Source: Roseococcus thiosulfatophilus (GTDB taxonomy: Bacteria > Pseudomonadota > Alphaproteobacteria > Acetobacterales > Acetobacteraceae). From it: DNA of 64,000 nt. The notes under the pieces are model-generated. The model was not told where the DNA came from, searched no databases, and saw only the letters and a program-made list of their open reading frames with translations. This document shows, one piece after another, positions 42,994 through 51,578 of the stretch. The translations under genes and the position numbers were made by a program. How positions within the stretch are numbered: the stretch's first letter is position 1; every line of letters begins with the position of its first letter. The DNA lies in NCBI RefSeq assembly GCF_017311575.1, contig NZ_JAFFQY010000033.1, positions 124,001-188,000 of the forward strand, written 5' to 3'.

Positions 42994-44499
42994 ATGGCAC
43001 GCAATGACGGCACGCTGTGGGAAGGTCTCGCGCTGCGGCGCACGCGGGCGGGCGTGGATCCCGACGCCGCGCCACGCGCCGTGGCCCTTCCCGCCGCCTG
43101 GGAGGAGGAGGCCGCGACGGCGCTGGCCGCCCTCGCGCCCGGCCAGGGGCCCGTGTCGCTGCGCCGCCTGGCGGAGGGTTGGATTTCCCGAGCCCTCAGC
43201 CGCGGCGAAAAGGCCGGCGTGGTGGAAGCCGAGGAGGCCCGGGCGCTCGCCGAGGGCTGGCGCGCGCTGCTGCTGACCCGCCGCGGCGCTCCCGGCGCCG
43301 AGAGTTGGCGCGGCGAGGTGCGCGGCGAGCCCCGCTTCGTCCTGAACCTGCCCGCCTTCCTGGAACCCGAAGGGGGCTTCGACCTCGAAGGCTATACCGA
43401 GGCTTGCGCGCTCGGCCTGCGCTTCCTCGACGCCAGCACCGGCGGCAAGTCCCTGAAGCTGCGCCTGGGCTTCGCGGACCTCGCCGGGCTGCTGGGGGGG
43501 CTGAGCCTGCCCTATGACAGCGCCGGCGCCCGGCAGGTGGCCGCCGCCATCGCGGCCATCACCCGGGGTGCCGCCGAGGCCGAGAGCGGCCGCCTCGCCC
43601 AGCGCCTGGGCGCGCGGGAGCCGGTGGCGCTGATCTGGCCCGAACCGCCCGCCGAGACGCCGGTGCCGGGCCTCGCCGCCGCCGCCCGCGCCGCGCTGGA
43701 CGCCGCCATGGCGGCACCCGGCCTGCGCCATGCGCGGGTGGTGACACTGTCGCCTGCGGATGCGGCCGAGGCGCTGCTGGGCGCCGAGACCGCCGGCATC
43801 GCCCCCGCTCCGGGTGCCAGCCGGCCCGTCTCCACCCCCTCAGGCGTGGTGGATGTGCCCACCGCCGCCGCCCGTCGCGCCGCCCCCGACCAGGTGGCGC
43901 GCCTGCTGGCCCCGGTGGGCGAGGCGCCGCGCCGCCTGATGCTGGAGGCCGTGACGCCCTTCCTCAGCGCGCCCGCCCCCGCCCCGGTGGCCCTGCCCGC
44001 CCCCGCCCGCCCGGCCGCCGCGCCCCGCGCGCCCTTGCGCCGGCAGCTGGGCCAGACGCTGCATGTCGCCATCGGCGGGCATCGCGTGGCGCTACGCACC
44101 TCCGAGGAAGATGGCAAGCTGCGCGAGATCGCCTTCAGCCTCGCCAAGGAGGGGGCGGCCTATCGCAGCCTGATGGACGGCTTCGCCCAGGCGGTGTCGC
44201 TCGGCCTCGCGCAGGGCGTGCCGCTCGCCGCCTATGTGGACGCATTCGCCTATACCCGCTTCGGCCCGGCCGGGGTGGTAGAGGGCGACCCAGACATTCC
44301 CCGCGCCACCTCGGTGCTGGATTGGGCCTTCCGGCGCCTGGCCATGGACTACCTCGGCGGCGCCCTGCCCCAGCCCGAGATGGAGGATGTGGCGCCCGAC
44401 GCCGCTTCCCGCGCCACCGAACAGGCGCCGCTTCTGCCGCTCGACCTGCCGGCCACCCCTGTCGCGGAACGGCGCGGGCGGCTGCGGGTGGTGGCCTGA
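42994..44499 (+). CDS. NrdJ-derived (TSCPD domain) protein lacking catalytic cysteines
   Basis: 501 residues. The C-terminus (about 350-460) matches the end of B12-dependent ribonucleotide reductase: SLAKEGAAYRSLMDGFAQAV, GLAQGVPLAAYVDAFAYTRF and SVLDWAFRRLAMDYLGG. The middle has LGFADLAGLLGGLSLPYDS, like the NrdJ barrel segment with PYDS. The N-terminus (VALPAAWEEEAATALAAL) recalls the NrdJ opening. The rest of the barrel is gone, and only one cysteine remains (EACALGL), so the thiyl-radical and redox cysteines are missing. It cannot reduce ribonucleotides; a regulatory or structural use is possible. A 60-residue Pro/Ala linker precedes the C-terminal domain. It heads a plus-strand run; the Rid gene is 19 bases downstream. 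Confidence 0.8.
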   Translation: MARNDGTLWEGLALRRTRAGVDPDAAPRAVALPAAWEEEAATALAALAPGQGPVSLRRLAEGWISRALSRGEKAGVVEAEEARALAEGWRALLLTRRGAPGAESWRGEVRGEPRFVLNLPAFLEPEGGFDLEGYTEACALGLRFLDASTGGKSLKLRLGFADLAGLLGGLSLPYDSAGARQVAAAIAAITRGAAEAESGRLAQRLGAREPVALIWPEPPAETPVPGLAAAARAALDAAMAAPGLRHARVVTLSPADAAEALLGAETAGIAPAPGASRPVSTPSGVVDVPTAAARRAAPDQVARLLAPVGEAPRRLMLEAVTPFLSAPAPAPVALPAPARPAAAPRAPLRRQLGQTLHVAIGGHRVALRTSEEDGKLREIAFSLAKEGAAYRSLMDGFAQAVSLGLAQGVPLAAYVDAFAYTRFGPAGVVEGDPDIPRATSVLDWAFRRLAMDYLGGALPQPEMEDVAPDAASRATEQAPLLPLDLPATPVAERRGRLRVVA

Positions 44500-44518
44500 A
44501 CCCTTCAAGGAATTGCCG

Positions 44519-44980
44519 ATGAACCCCGAAGCCCGCCTCGCCGAACTCGGCCTGACCCTGCCGCCGGCCGCGGCGCCGGTCGCGAACTACATTCCCTTCA
44601 CCATCTCGGGGAAGACGCTCTACATCTCGGGCCAGGTGCCGCGGCGCGACGGCAAGCTCTGGCCCATCGGGCAGGTGGGCGCCGAGGTGAGCGTGGAGGA
44701 GGCCAAGGCGGCCGCCGAGAACTGCTTCCTCGCCATCCTCGCCCACGCGCGGGCAGCCGCGGGCGGTGACCTCGGCGGCATCAAGCGCGTGCTGCGGATC
44801 ACGGGCTATGTGAACTCCGCCCCCGGCTTCGGCGACCAGCCCCAGGTCATCAACGGGGCGTCCGACTGCGCGGTGGCCGTCTTCGGCGAGGCAGGGCGCC
44901 ATGCCCGCAGCGCGGTCGGTGTCTCCGCCCTGCCCGGCAATGTGGCCGTGGAGGTCGAGGCCATCCTGGAACTGGCCTGA
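44519..44980 (+). CDS. RidA/YjgF family protein without the catalytic arginine
   Basis: 153 residues. YIPFTISGKTLYISGQVPRR, RVLRITGYVNSAPGF and the end VSALPGNVAVEVEAILEL fit the YjgF/Rid fold. In enamine/imine deaminases the last motif reads VARLP with an essential arginine; here it is VSALP, so deaminase activity is unlikely. It belongs to the longer Rid subgroup of unknown function. AAGGAA about 8 bases upstream supports ATG 44519. Confidence 0.87.
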   Translation: MNPEARLAELGLTLPPAAAPVANYIPFTISGKTLYISGQVPRRDGKLWPIGQVGAEVSVEEAKAAAENCFLAILAHARAAAGGDLGGIKRVLRITGYVNSAPGFGDQPQVINGASDCAVAVFGEAGRHARSAVGVSALPGNVAVEVEAILELA

Positions 44981-44990
44981 ATTGCATTAC

Positions 44991-46151
44991 ATGGGGGGAA
45001 TGGATTCGCCCCTCCCCCTGACGCTCAGCCTGCACCGCGCCATCGCGGAAATCCCGGTGGCCGAGTGGGATGCCTGCGCGGGCGACAACCCCTTCGTCAG
45101 CCACGCCTTCCTCTCGGCCATGGAGGACAGCGGCAGCACCGGCGCGCGCACCGGCTGGCTGCCGCAGCACCTGGCCCTGCGCGACGAGGGCGGCGCGCTG
45201 CTGGCCTGCGCGCCCTGCTACGCCAAGGCCAATTCCTATGGCGAATATGTCTTCGACCATGGCTGGGCCGACGCCTATGAGCGCGCCGGCGGCCGCTACT
45301 ACCCCAAGCTCCAGGTCGCGGTGCCCTTCAGCCCCGTGCCTGGGCCGCGCCTGCTGCGCCGGCCGGGCGTGCCGGTGGCCGCACTCGCCGAGGGGTTGCG
45401 CCAGGCCATGGGGGCGCTGAACTGCTCCTCGGTCCATGTCACCTTCTGCACGGAGGAGGAATGGCAGGCGCTGGGCGAACTCGGCTGGCTGCAGCGCCTG
45501 GGCGTGCAGTTCCACTGGCACAACCGCGGCTACGGGAGCTTCGACGACTTCCTGGGCGCCCTTTCCTCGCGCAAGCGCAAGGCGCTGCGGCGCGAACGGC
45601 GGGAGGTGGCGGAAAGCGGCCTCACACTGCGCACCCTGCGCGGCGATGAGATCACGCGCGAGCACTGGCGCGCCTTCCACGGCTTCTACCGCAACACGGT
45701 GGATTCCCGCTGGGGCAGCGCCTACCTCACGCCACAGTTCTGGCCCCTGCTGGGCGACCGCCTGGGCGAGCGCGTGGTGCTGATGTGGGCCGAGCGCGAC
45801 GGCGAACCCGTGGCAGGCGCCCTGAACCTGCTGGGCAACGACGCGCTCTATGGCCGCAATTGGGGCTGCGTGGAGGAAGTGCCCTTCCTCCATTTCGAGC
45901 TGTGCTACCTGCGCGCCATAGACTTCGCCATCCAGCACAAGCTGCCCCGCGTCGAGGCCGGCGCGCAGGGCGAGCACAAGATCCAGCGCGGCTACCTGCC
46001 CAGCCCCACCTGGTCCGCGCATCTCATCGCGCATCGCGGCTTGTCGGATGCGGTGGCGAATTTCCTGGAGGCGGAGCGGCCCGCCGTGCAGGCGCGCATG
46101 CAGGACCTGGCCGAGCTTTCCCCCTATCGCCGCGAGGGAGGAGAGGCATGA
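44991..46151 (+). CDS. GNAT/FemAB-like protein (DUF482)
   Basis: 386 residues if started at ATG 44991; ATG 45000 is also possible. The family pattern is visible: WDACAGDNPFVSHAFLSAMED, SYGEYVFDHGWADAYERAGGRYYPKLQVAVPFSPVPG, KRKALRRERR and QGEHKIQRGYLP. These proteins have tandem GNAT folds and are predicted aminoacyl or acyl transferases; the substrate is not known. It overlaps the alkyltransferase-like gene by ATGA. Confidence 0.88.
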   Translation: MGGMDSPLPLTLSLHRAIAEIPVAEWDACAGDNPFVSHAFLSAMEDSGSTGARTGWLPQHLALRDEGGALLACAPCYAKANSYGEYVFDHGWADAYERAGGRYYPKLQVAVPFSPVPGPRLLRRPGVPVAALAEGLRQAMGALNCSSVHVTFCTEEEWQALGELGWLQRLGVQFHWHNRGYGSFDDFLGALSSRKRKALRRERREVAESGLTLRTLRGDEITREHWRAFHGFYRNTVDSRWGSAYLTPQFWPLLGDRLGERVVLMWAERDGEPVAGALNLLGNDALYGRNWGCVEEVPFLHFELCYLRAIDFAIQHKLPRVEAGAQGEHKIQRGYLPSPTWSAHLIAHRGLSDAVANFLEAERPAVQARMQDLAELSPYRREGGEA

Positions 46152-46501
46152 AGCCGAAGTCCCCGCACTACGCCCGCATCCGCGCCGATGTCCTGGCCAT
46201 CGCCATGCATGTGCCGCGTGGTGCGCTGGTCAGCTTCGCGGCGGTGGGCGCGCATCTGGACGTGATGCCGCGACATGTGGCCTATATCCTCGCCATGCTC
46301 GACGGCCCCGAACGCGACCGCCTGCCCTGGCACCGCCTGGTGGCGGTGGATGGCCGCGTGACCAAGCCCGTCCAACGCGAATTGCTGGAGGGAGAGGGCT
46401 TCGTCTTCGACGACAAGGGCTACATCTATGGCTTCCCGGTGCAGCTGGTGGATGTGGACCGGCTGAAGCACGGCGTGCCCGCCCAGACCCGGCCCGCATG
46501 A
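46148..46501 (+). CDS. Alkyltransferase-like protein (MGMT family, ATL)
   Basis: 117 residues. VPRGALVSFAAVGAHLDVMPRHVAYIL is the MGMT winged-helix/arginine-finger region and LPWHRLVAVDGRV the active-site loop. Where O6-alkylguanine transferases have PCHR, this has PWHR, so no alkyl-accepting cysteine is present. ATL proteins bind O6-alkylguanine and hand the lesion to nucleotide excision repair. It overlaps the GNAT gene (ATGA). Confidence 0.9.
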   Translation: MKPKSPHYARIRADVLAIAMHVPRGALVSFAAVGAHLDVMPRHVAYILAMLDGPERDRLPWHRLVAVDGRVTKPVQRELLEGEGFVFDDKGYIYGFPVQLVDVDRLKHGVPAQTRPA

Positions 46502-46520
46502 CCGGGGGCGCGCCCCTGCC

Positions 46521-47399
46521 GTGATGCTGGCCTACAGCCAGCTTGCCCTCGCCATGGCGCTGGTCGGCGCGAATGTGGCGGTGGCGAAGCTGCTGGCCGA
46601 GGCGCTGCCCATCGCCCTCATCGCCTTCTTGCGCTGCGCGCTGGCGGTGGCCGTGCTCTGGCCGCTGGCGCGCTGGCTGGATGGCGCGGTGCGGGTGCCG
46701 GGCGCGGTGAAGCGCAACCTCTTCCTCCAGGCGGTGTTCGGCACGGCGCTCTACAATGCGGGGCTGCTGGCGGGGCTGCGGCTGACCTCGGCGCTGGAAG
46801 GCGGGCTGGTGCTGGCCACCTTGCCGGCGGTGGTGGCGCTGGGCAGCTTCCTCTGGCTGCGGGAGCGGCTTTCGGCGCGGCAATGGCTGGCGGCGGGGCT
46901 GGCGGGCCTCGGCATGGCGGCCATCACCTTGGCGCGGCTTGGGGGCGGCGGGGGCGCGTCCTCGGCGTTGGGCAACCTACTGGTGTTTCTCGGTGTCTGC
47001 GGCGAGGCCATCTATGTGCTGCTGGCCAAGCGCATCGCGGGCGCGGTGCCGGTCTTCACGGCCTCGCTCTGGATGCAGGCGTTCTCGGCGCTGGTGCTGC
47101 TGCCCTTCGCCGCCCCCGGCTTTGGCGCGGCGGCGGCGCTGGCCGACCCCGAGTTGCTGGGGCTGCTGGTGTTGCATTCGCTGACGGCGAGTGTGCTGTG
47201 CCTCGTCCTGTGGTTCGCCGGGCTTCGGCGCGTGCCGGCCGGCGTGGCCGGAGTCTTCACGGGCTTCCTGCCGGTGACCGCGGCGGTGACGGCGGTGGTC
47301 TTCCTGGGCGAGCATTTCGGCCTGGTCCATGCGGCGGGCTTCGCGCTGATGATGGGGAGTTTGTTGTTGGCCACCTGGCCTGGCAGGGTGCGGGGATGA
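46521..47399 (+). CDS. EamA/DMT family transporter
   Basis: 292 residues with about ten TM helices in two EamA repeats. GANVAVAKLLAEALPIALIAFLRCALAV opens repeat 1, and GVCGEAIYVLLAKRIAGAVPVF opens repeat 2; the end GVFTGFLPVTAAVTAVVFLGEHFG is typical. It probably exports small metabolites or amino acids. Start GTG 46521 or ATG 46524. The stop overlaps the next start (ATGA). Confidence 0.88.
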   Translation: MMLAYSQLALAMALVGANVAVAKLLAEALPIALIAFLRCALAVAVLWPLARWLDGAVRVPGAVKRNLFLQAVFGTALYNAGLLAGLRLTSALEGGLVLATLPAVVALGSFLWLRERLSARQWLAAGLAGLGMAAITLARLGGGGGASSALGNLLVFLGVCGEAIYVLLAKRIAGAVPVFTASLWMQAFSALVLLPFAAPGFGAAAALADPELLGLLVLHSLTASVLCLVLWFAGLRRVPAGVAGVFTGFLPVTAAVTAVVFLGEHFGLVHAAGFALMMGSLLLATWPGRVRG

Positions 47400-49434
47400 G
47401 GGCCTGGCTGGAGCTGACCGTCCCTGAACTGCTCGCCACGGCACCGGCGGCCATCGCCGCACGCCTGGCCGCGGCGCAGATGCGGCGCCGGCTGTCAGGT
47501 GAGCCGTCGCAGCTGCGCGCCTGGGGAGCGCAGGTCGAGATGTTGCAGGCGGCCCTGGCCGCGCCGTGCTGGATCGATGCGCGGATCGGCTTCGAATACG
47601 ACATGCTGCGCCTGGAACGGCGGATAGACGTGGTCCTGGTGACCAGGCGCGCCATTCTGGTGCTGGAGTTCAAGGTGGGCGCGACGCAAATGGCGGCGGC
47701 GGATCTGGCCCAGGTCGAGGACTACGCGCAGGATCTGCACGACTTCCACGCCGCCAGCCGCGCGCATCCCGTCATCCCCGTCCTGGTCGCCACCGGCGCG
47801 CGCACCGTGCCGCTGCAATTGGGCCTGCCGGTGCCGGGGGTGGCGCCCGTGGCGCTGGCCAACGCCGCGAACCTGGCCGAACGCCTCGCTACCTTGCACA
47901 ATGCGGCGCCCGATGCCCTTCCGCTCGATCCAGACGCCTGGTTCGAAGCCGCCTATGCGCCCGTGCCCACCATCGTGGAGGCCGCGGCCCGCCTCTTCGC
48001 GCGCAACACCGTGGCCGACATCGCCGCGGCGCGGGCGGACACCGCGAACCTGACCGCGACCACAGATGCCATCCTGCGCGCCCTGGATGCGGCGCGCGCG
48101 GCCGCTGAGCGCGTGGTGGTCTTCGTCACCGGCGTGCCGGGTGCCGGCAAGACCTTGTGCGGGCTGAACGTCGTCTTCGGCGAGCATCGGCGCGACGGGA
48201 CGGCCTTCCTGACGGGCAATGCGCCCCTGGTCGCGGTGCTGCGCGAGGCCCTGGCCTGCGACCGAGCGGGGATCAGCCTCGCACTCGGCCCGAGCAATGA
48301 CCCGGAGCGGCGCCGCCGCGCCGGGCGCCTCCGCGCGGCACGGCATGAGACGGCCCAGGCGCTGCAGAACGTCCATCGCTTCCTGGCCGACAACGCCCAC
48401 AAGCCCGCCGCGCCCCATGAACGCGTCATCGTCTTCGACGAGGCGCAGCGCGCCTGGAACGCCGCCCAGGCGAGCCGCGACACCCAGCGCCGCAAGAGCA
48501 CCTTGACCATGAGCGAGCCCGCGCATGCGCTGGCTATCATGGGCCGCCATGCGGGTTTCGCCGCCATCATCGCCCTGGTCGGCCAGGGGCAGGAGATCAA
48601 CACCGGCGAGGCGGGGCTGGCCGAATGGGGCGATGTGATCGCGGCGGCGCCCGGCTGGCACGCGGTCGCCGCGCCGCGCGTGCTGGAGGGGCCGGACGCC
48701 GCGCAGCGCCTCATGCCCGGGCCGTGGCTCCGGCTCGACCCGGCGCTCGACCTCACGGTGCCCATCCGCTCGGTTCGCAGCCCGCGGGCGCGGAATGGGT
48801 GGACGCCGTGGTGCGGGGCGAGGCGGGGCGGGCCGCGCGCATCGCGGCGGAGGCGGGCGGGGTTCCTTACTTCGTCACACGCTCGCTGGCCGAGGCGCGG
48901 GCGGCGCTGCGGCGGATGGCCCCGGGGCTGCGGCGCGCGGGCTTCGTGCGCTCCTCGGGCGCGCGGCGCCTGCGCGGCGAGGGGTTCGACGCCGAACTGA
49001 CCGGCACCGACGAGCCCGTCTCGTGGTTCCTCGAACGCTGGCCCGACATCCGCGCCTCCGATGCGCTGGAGGTCTGCGCCACCGAATATGCCTGCCAGGG
49101 GCTTGAGCTGGACGTGGTGGGCCTGGCCTGGGGTGGCGACTTCCTCCGGCACGGCGCCGGCTGGCAATGCCGCGCCTTCGCCGGCGCACGCTGGCAGGTG
49201 GTGGCCGGCATGGAGGAACGCGACTTCATCCGGAACACCTACCGCGTGCTGCTGACCCGCGCGCGCTATGAGACGGTGGTCTGGGTGCCGCCAGGCAGCC
49301 CCGCCGCCGACCCTTTTCACGACCCCACCCGCCCCGCCGCGGAGATGGACGCGGTCGCGGACTTCCTCCGCGCTTGCGGCGCGCGCGACCTTGTGTCCGC
49401 ACCGGCCGCGACGCCCGCCTCCCTCCTGCTCTGA
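47396..49434 (+). pseudogene. PD-(D/E)XK nuclease / DUF2075 helicase fusion, one frameshift
   Basis: The restored protein has about 679 residues. Residues 60-110 look like a PD-(D/E)XK nuclease: RRIDVVLVTRRAILVLEFKVG gives Asp78 and Glu91-x-Lys93, followed by AQVEDYAQDLHDFH. A P-loop follows near residue 245 (FVTGVPGAGKTLCGLN) and Walker B near 344 (VIVFDEAQRAWN), with GQGQEINTGEAGLAEWGD, all DUF2075. The frame breaks near 48781-48792 after IRSVRSP; one added base continues as GAEWVDAVVRGEAGRAA and leads to TEYACQGLELDVVGLAWG and NTYRVLLTRARYETVVWVP, the conserved SF1-helicase end. It may act on DNA or RNA, possibly in defence. Whether the break is real is open. Confidence 0.82.
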
Positions 49435-49476
49435 CCCTGCCTCGTCGCGCCGCGCGTTTCGCGGCATGGTGCGCGG

Positions 49477-50343
49477 ATGCGTCTGCTCATCCTGTTGCTG
49501 CTGCTCGTGGCCGCCCCGCTCCAGGCGGCCGAACTCAAGCTCGCCAGTTGGAACATCGCCTGGCTCTCCCTGCGCCCGGCCGGTGATTCGATGATCCCCC
49601 CCGAAATCACGCGCCGCGACCGCGCCGACTTCGCCCGGCTCCAGGCCTATGCCCAGCGGTTGGAGGCCGACATCGTGGCCTTGCAGGAGGTGGACGGGCC
49701 GGAGGCCGCCGCGCGCGTCTTCTCCCCACGCGACCACGCCTTCTTCTTCCCCGATGAGGAGGACGTGCAGCGCACCGGCTTCGCCGTCCGCCGCCATTTG
49801 CGCGTGACGCAGAATCCGGACCTGGTCGAGCTGGACGTGGCGCCCGGTGCCCGCTTCTCCCACCGCCGCGGCACGGACATCACGGTGGAATGGGCGGGCG
49901 GGAGGCTGCGCCTGCTGTCCATCCATCTGGCGGCGGGCTGCCAGTCCGGCCCGCTGGAGGCCGATCGCAGCCGGCAATGCGCGAACCTGGCCACGCAATC
50001 GGCCATTCTGGCGGGCTGGGTGGCGGCGCGGGAGCGCGAGGGCATCCCCTACGCCATCCTGGGCGACTTCAACCGCCGCATGGACCACCCGCGCGACGAG
50101 ATGAGCGCGACCCTGGAACAGGCCGGGCGCCTGCTGCGCGCCAATGAGGGCGCGTCGGACCCCTGCTGGGCCGGGCCGCGCGGCGGGCGGCCTTTCATCA
50201 GCCATATCCTGCTGGGCGGGCCGGCGCGGGGCTGGATGGTGCCGGGCAGCCTGCGCGTGCTGGTCTATGCCGAGCGCGACCGCGCGATGCGCGACCTGAT
50301 CTCGGACCATTGCCCCCTCAGCATCCGGCTGCGCACGCGGTGA
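49477..50343 (+). CDS. Endonuclease/exonuclease/phosphatase family protein, secreted
   Basis: 288 residues. A signal peptide (MRLLILLLLLVAAPLQAAEL) precedes the EEP core: LASWNIAWLSL, DIVALQEVDGPEAA (metal-binding Glu), LLSIHLAAGCQ, YAILGDFNRRMD (catalytic Asp-Asn) and the end LISDHCPLSIRL (Asp-His). Two or more cysteines could form disulfides in the periplasm. Substrates of this family range from DNA to phospholipids and are not predictable here. The stop overlaps the MFS start (GTGA). Confidence 0.9.
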   Translation: MRLLILLLLLVAAPLQAAELKLASWNIAWLSLRPAGDSMIPPEITRRDRADFARLQAYAQRLEADIVALQEVDGPEAAARVFSPRDHAFFFPDEEDVQRTGFAVRRHLRVTQNPDLVELDVAPGARFSHRRGTDITVEWAGGRLRLLSIHLAAGCQSGPLEADRSRQCANLATQSAILAGWVAAREREGIPYAILGDFNRRMDHPRDEMSATLEQAGRLLRANEGASDPCWAGPRGGRPFISHILLGGPARGWMVPGSLRVLVYAERDRAMRDLISDHCPLSIRLRTR

Positions 50344-51578
50344 GGGCCTTCCTGCGCGTCACCCTGCCGCTCGCGGCCGTGAACTTCCTGAACCAGGCCA
50401 GCCGCGCGGTGCTGGCGCTGATCGGGCCGCTGCTGGCGCTGGAATTCGCGCTTTCGGCCAGCGATCTCGGGCTGTTGGCCGCCGTGCTCTTCGTGGCCTA
50501 TGCGGCGACGCAGTTGCCCGTGGGCGTGGCGCTGGACCGCTACGGGCCGCGGCGGGTGCAGGCGGTGCTGACGCTGCTGGCGGCGCTGGGCTTCTTCCTC
50601 TGCGCTTTCGCCACGGGGCCCATCATGCTGGGGGCGGGGCGCTTCATCACGGGCATCGGCATCGCGGCGGGGCTGATGGCCATGCTCAAGGCCAACACGC
50701 AGTGGTTCCCGCGCCACCGCGTCGCCGCCATGACGGGGGCGGGCGTCTTCGTGGGCGCGCTGGGCGGCATGTCGGCCACACTGCCCATGGCGACGATCCT
50801 GCCCTTTGTCGGATGGCGCGGCGGCTTCCTGATCCTGGGTGTGCTGGCCCTGGTGGTGGCGGCCTGGATCTGGTTTTCCCTGGCCGATGCGCCGCCCGGG
50901 GCCGCGCGCCCCGCGCGCCGGAACCTGACGGCCGAGATCGCGGCCTACGGCCCCATCTTCACCCACCCGGTCTTCCTGCGCTTCGTGCCGGCCATCATCG
51001 TGCTGTCGGCCATGAACTTCGTCTATTCGGGCCTCTGGGCCGGGCCCTGGCTGCGCGACGTGGGCGGCCAGGCGGAGGGGCCGCGCGCCACCATCCTGCT
51101 GGTCTACGCGGCGGGCATGGCGGTGGGCTCCATCCTGATGGGGCAATTGTCCAGCCTGCTGCAGCAGCGCGGGGCGCCGGCCATGCTGGTGCCCATGCTG
51201 GGGGTCAGCGCGCAGCTTGTGCTGCAACTCGTGTTCATCATCAGCCCGCCCAGCCAATTCGCGGCGCTGGCGCTGGTGTGGTTCGCCTTCTCGCTGTTCG
51301 GCGCCACCGGCCCGGTGGCCTATACGGCCGTGGGCCAGCGTTTCGGGGCGGAGCTGGCGGGGCGCGTCGCAACGGCCATCAACTTCACCATGCTGGTGCT
51401 GGTCTTCGTGCTGCAATACGTGATCGGCGCCATCATAGATCTCTGGCCGCGCACCGAGGCGGGCGGCTGGGCCACGGCGGGCTATGGCTGGGCCATGGGG
51501 CTGACGGCCTCCCTGCAGGCCGCCGCGTTGCTTTGGGCTTGGCGCGGCGGGCGCGTGCTGCGACCATCGCCCCCATGA
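50340..51578 (+). CDS. MFS transporter
   Basis: 412 residues, 12 TM helices. The start is GTG 50340, overlapping the EEP stop. LPVGVALDRYGPRRVQAVLTLLAAL is the MFS loop 2-3 motif, and GAGRFITGIGIAAGLMAMLKANTQWFP follows. The substrate is unknown; the sequence resembles nitrate/cyanate-type and ACS-type members only in general. The stop overlaps the PPK2 start (ATGA). Confidence 0.88.
   Translation: MRAFLRVTLPLAAVNFLNQASRAVLALIGPLLALEFALSASDLGLLAAVLFVAYAATQLPVGVALDRYGPRRVQAVLTLLAALGFFLCAFATGPIMLGAGRFITGIGIAAGLMAMLKANTQWFPRHRVAAMTGAGVFVGALGGMSATLPMATILPFVGWRGGFLILGVLALVVAAWIWFSLADAPPGAARPARRNLTAEIAAYGPIFTHPVFLRFVPAIIVLSAMNFVYSGLWAGPWLRDVGGQAEGPRATILLVYAAGMAVGSILMGQLSSLLQQRGAPAMLVPMLGVSAQLVLQLVFIISPPSQFAALALVWFAFSLFGATGPVAYTAVGQRFGAELAGRVATAINFTMLVLVFVLQYVIGAIIDLWPRTEAGGWATAGYGWAMGLTASLQAAALLWAWRGGRVLRPSPP

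Noticed and set aside
42994-44499. Working B12-dependent ribonucleotide reductase
   Set aside because: The catalytic cysteines and most of the barrel are absent and the protein is far shorter than NrdJ.
46148-46501. O6-methylguanine-DNA methyltransferase
   Set aside because: The acceptor cysteine motif PCHR is PWHR, so it is an alkyltransferase-like protein without methyl transfer.
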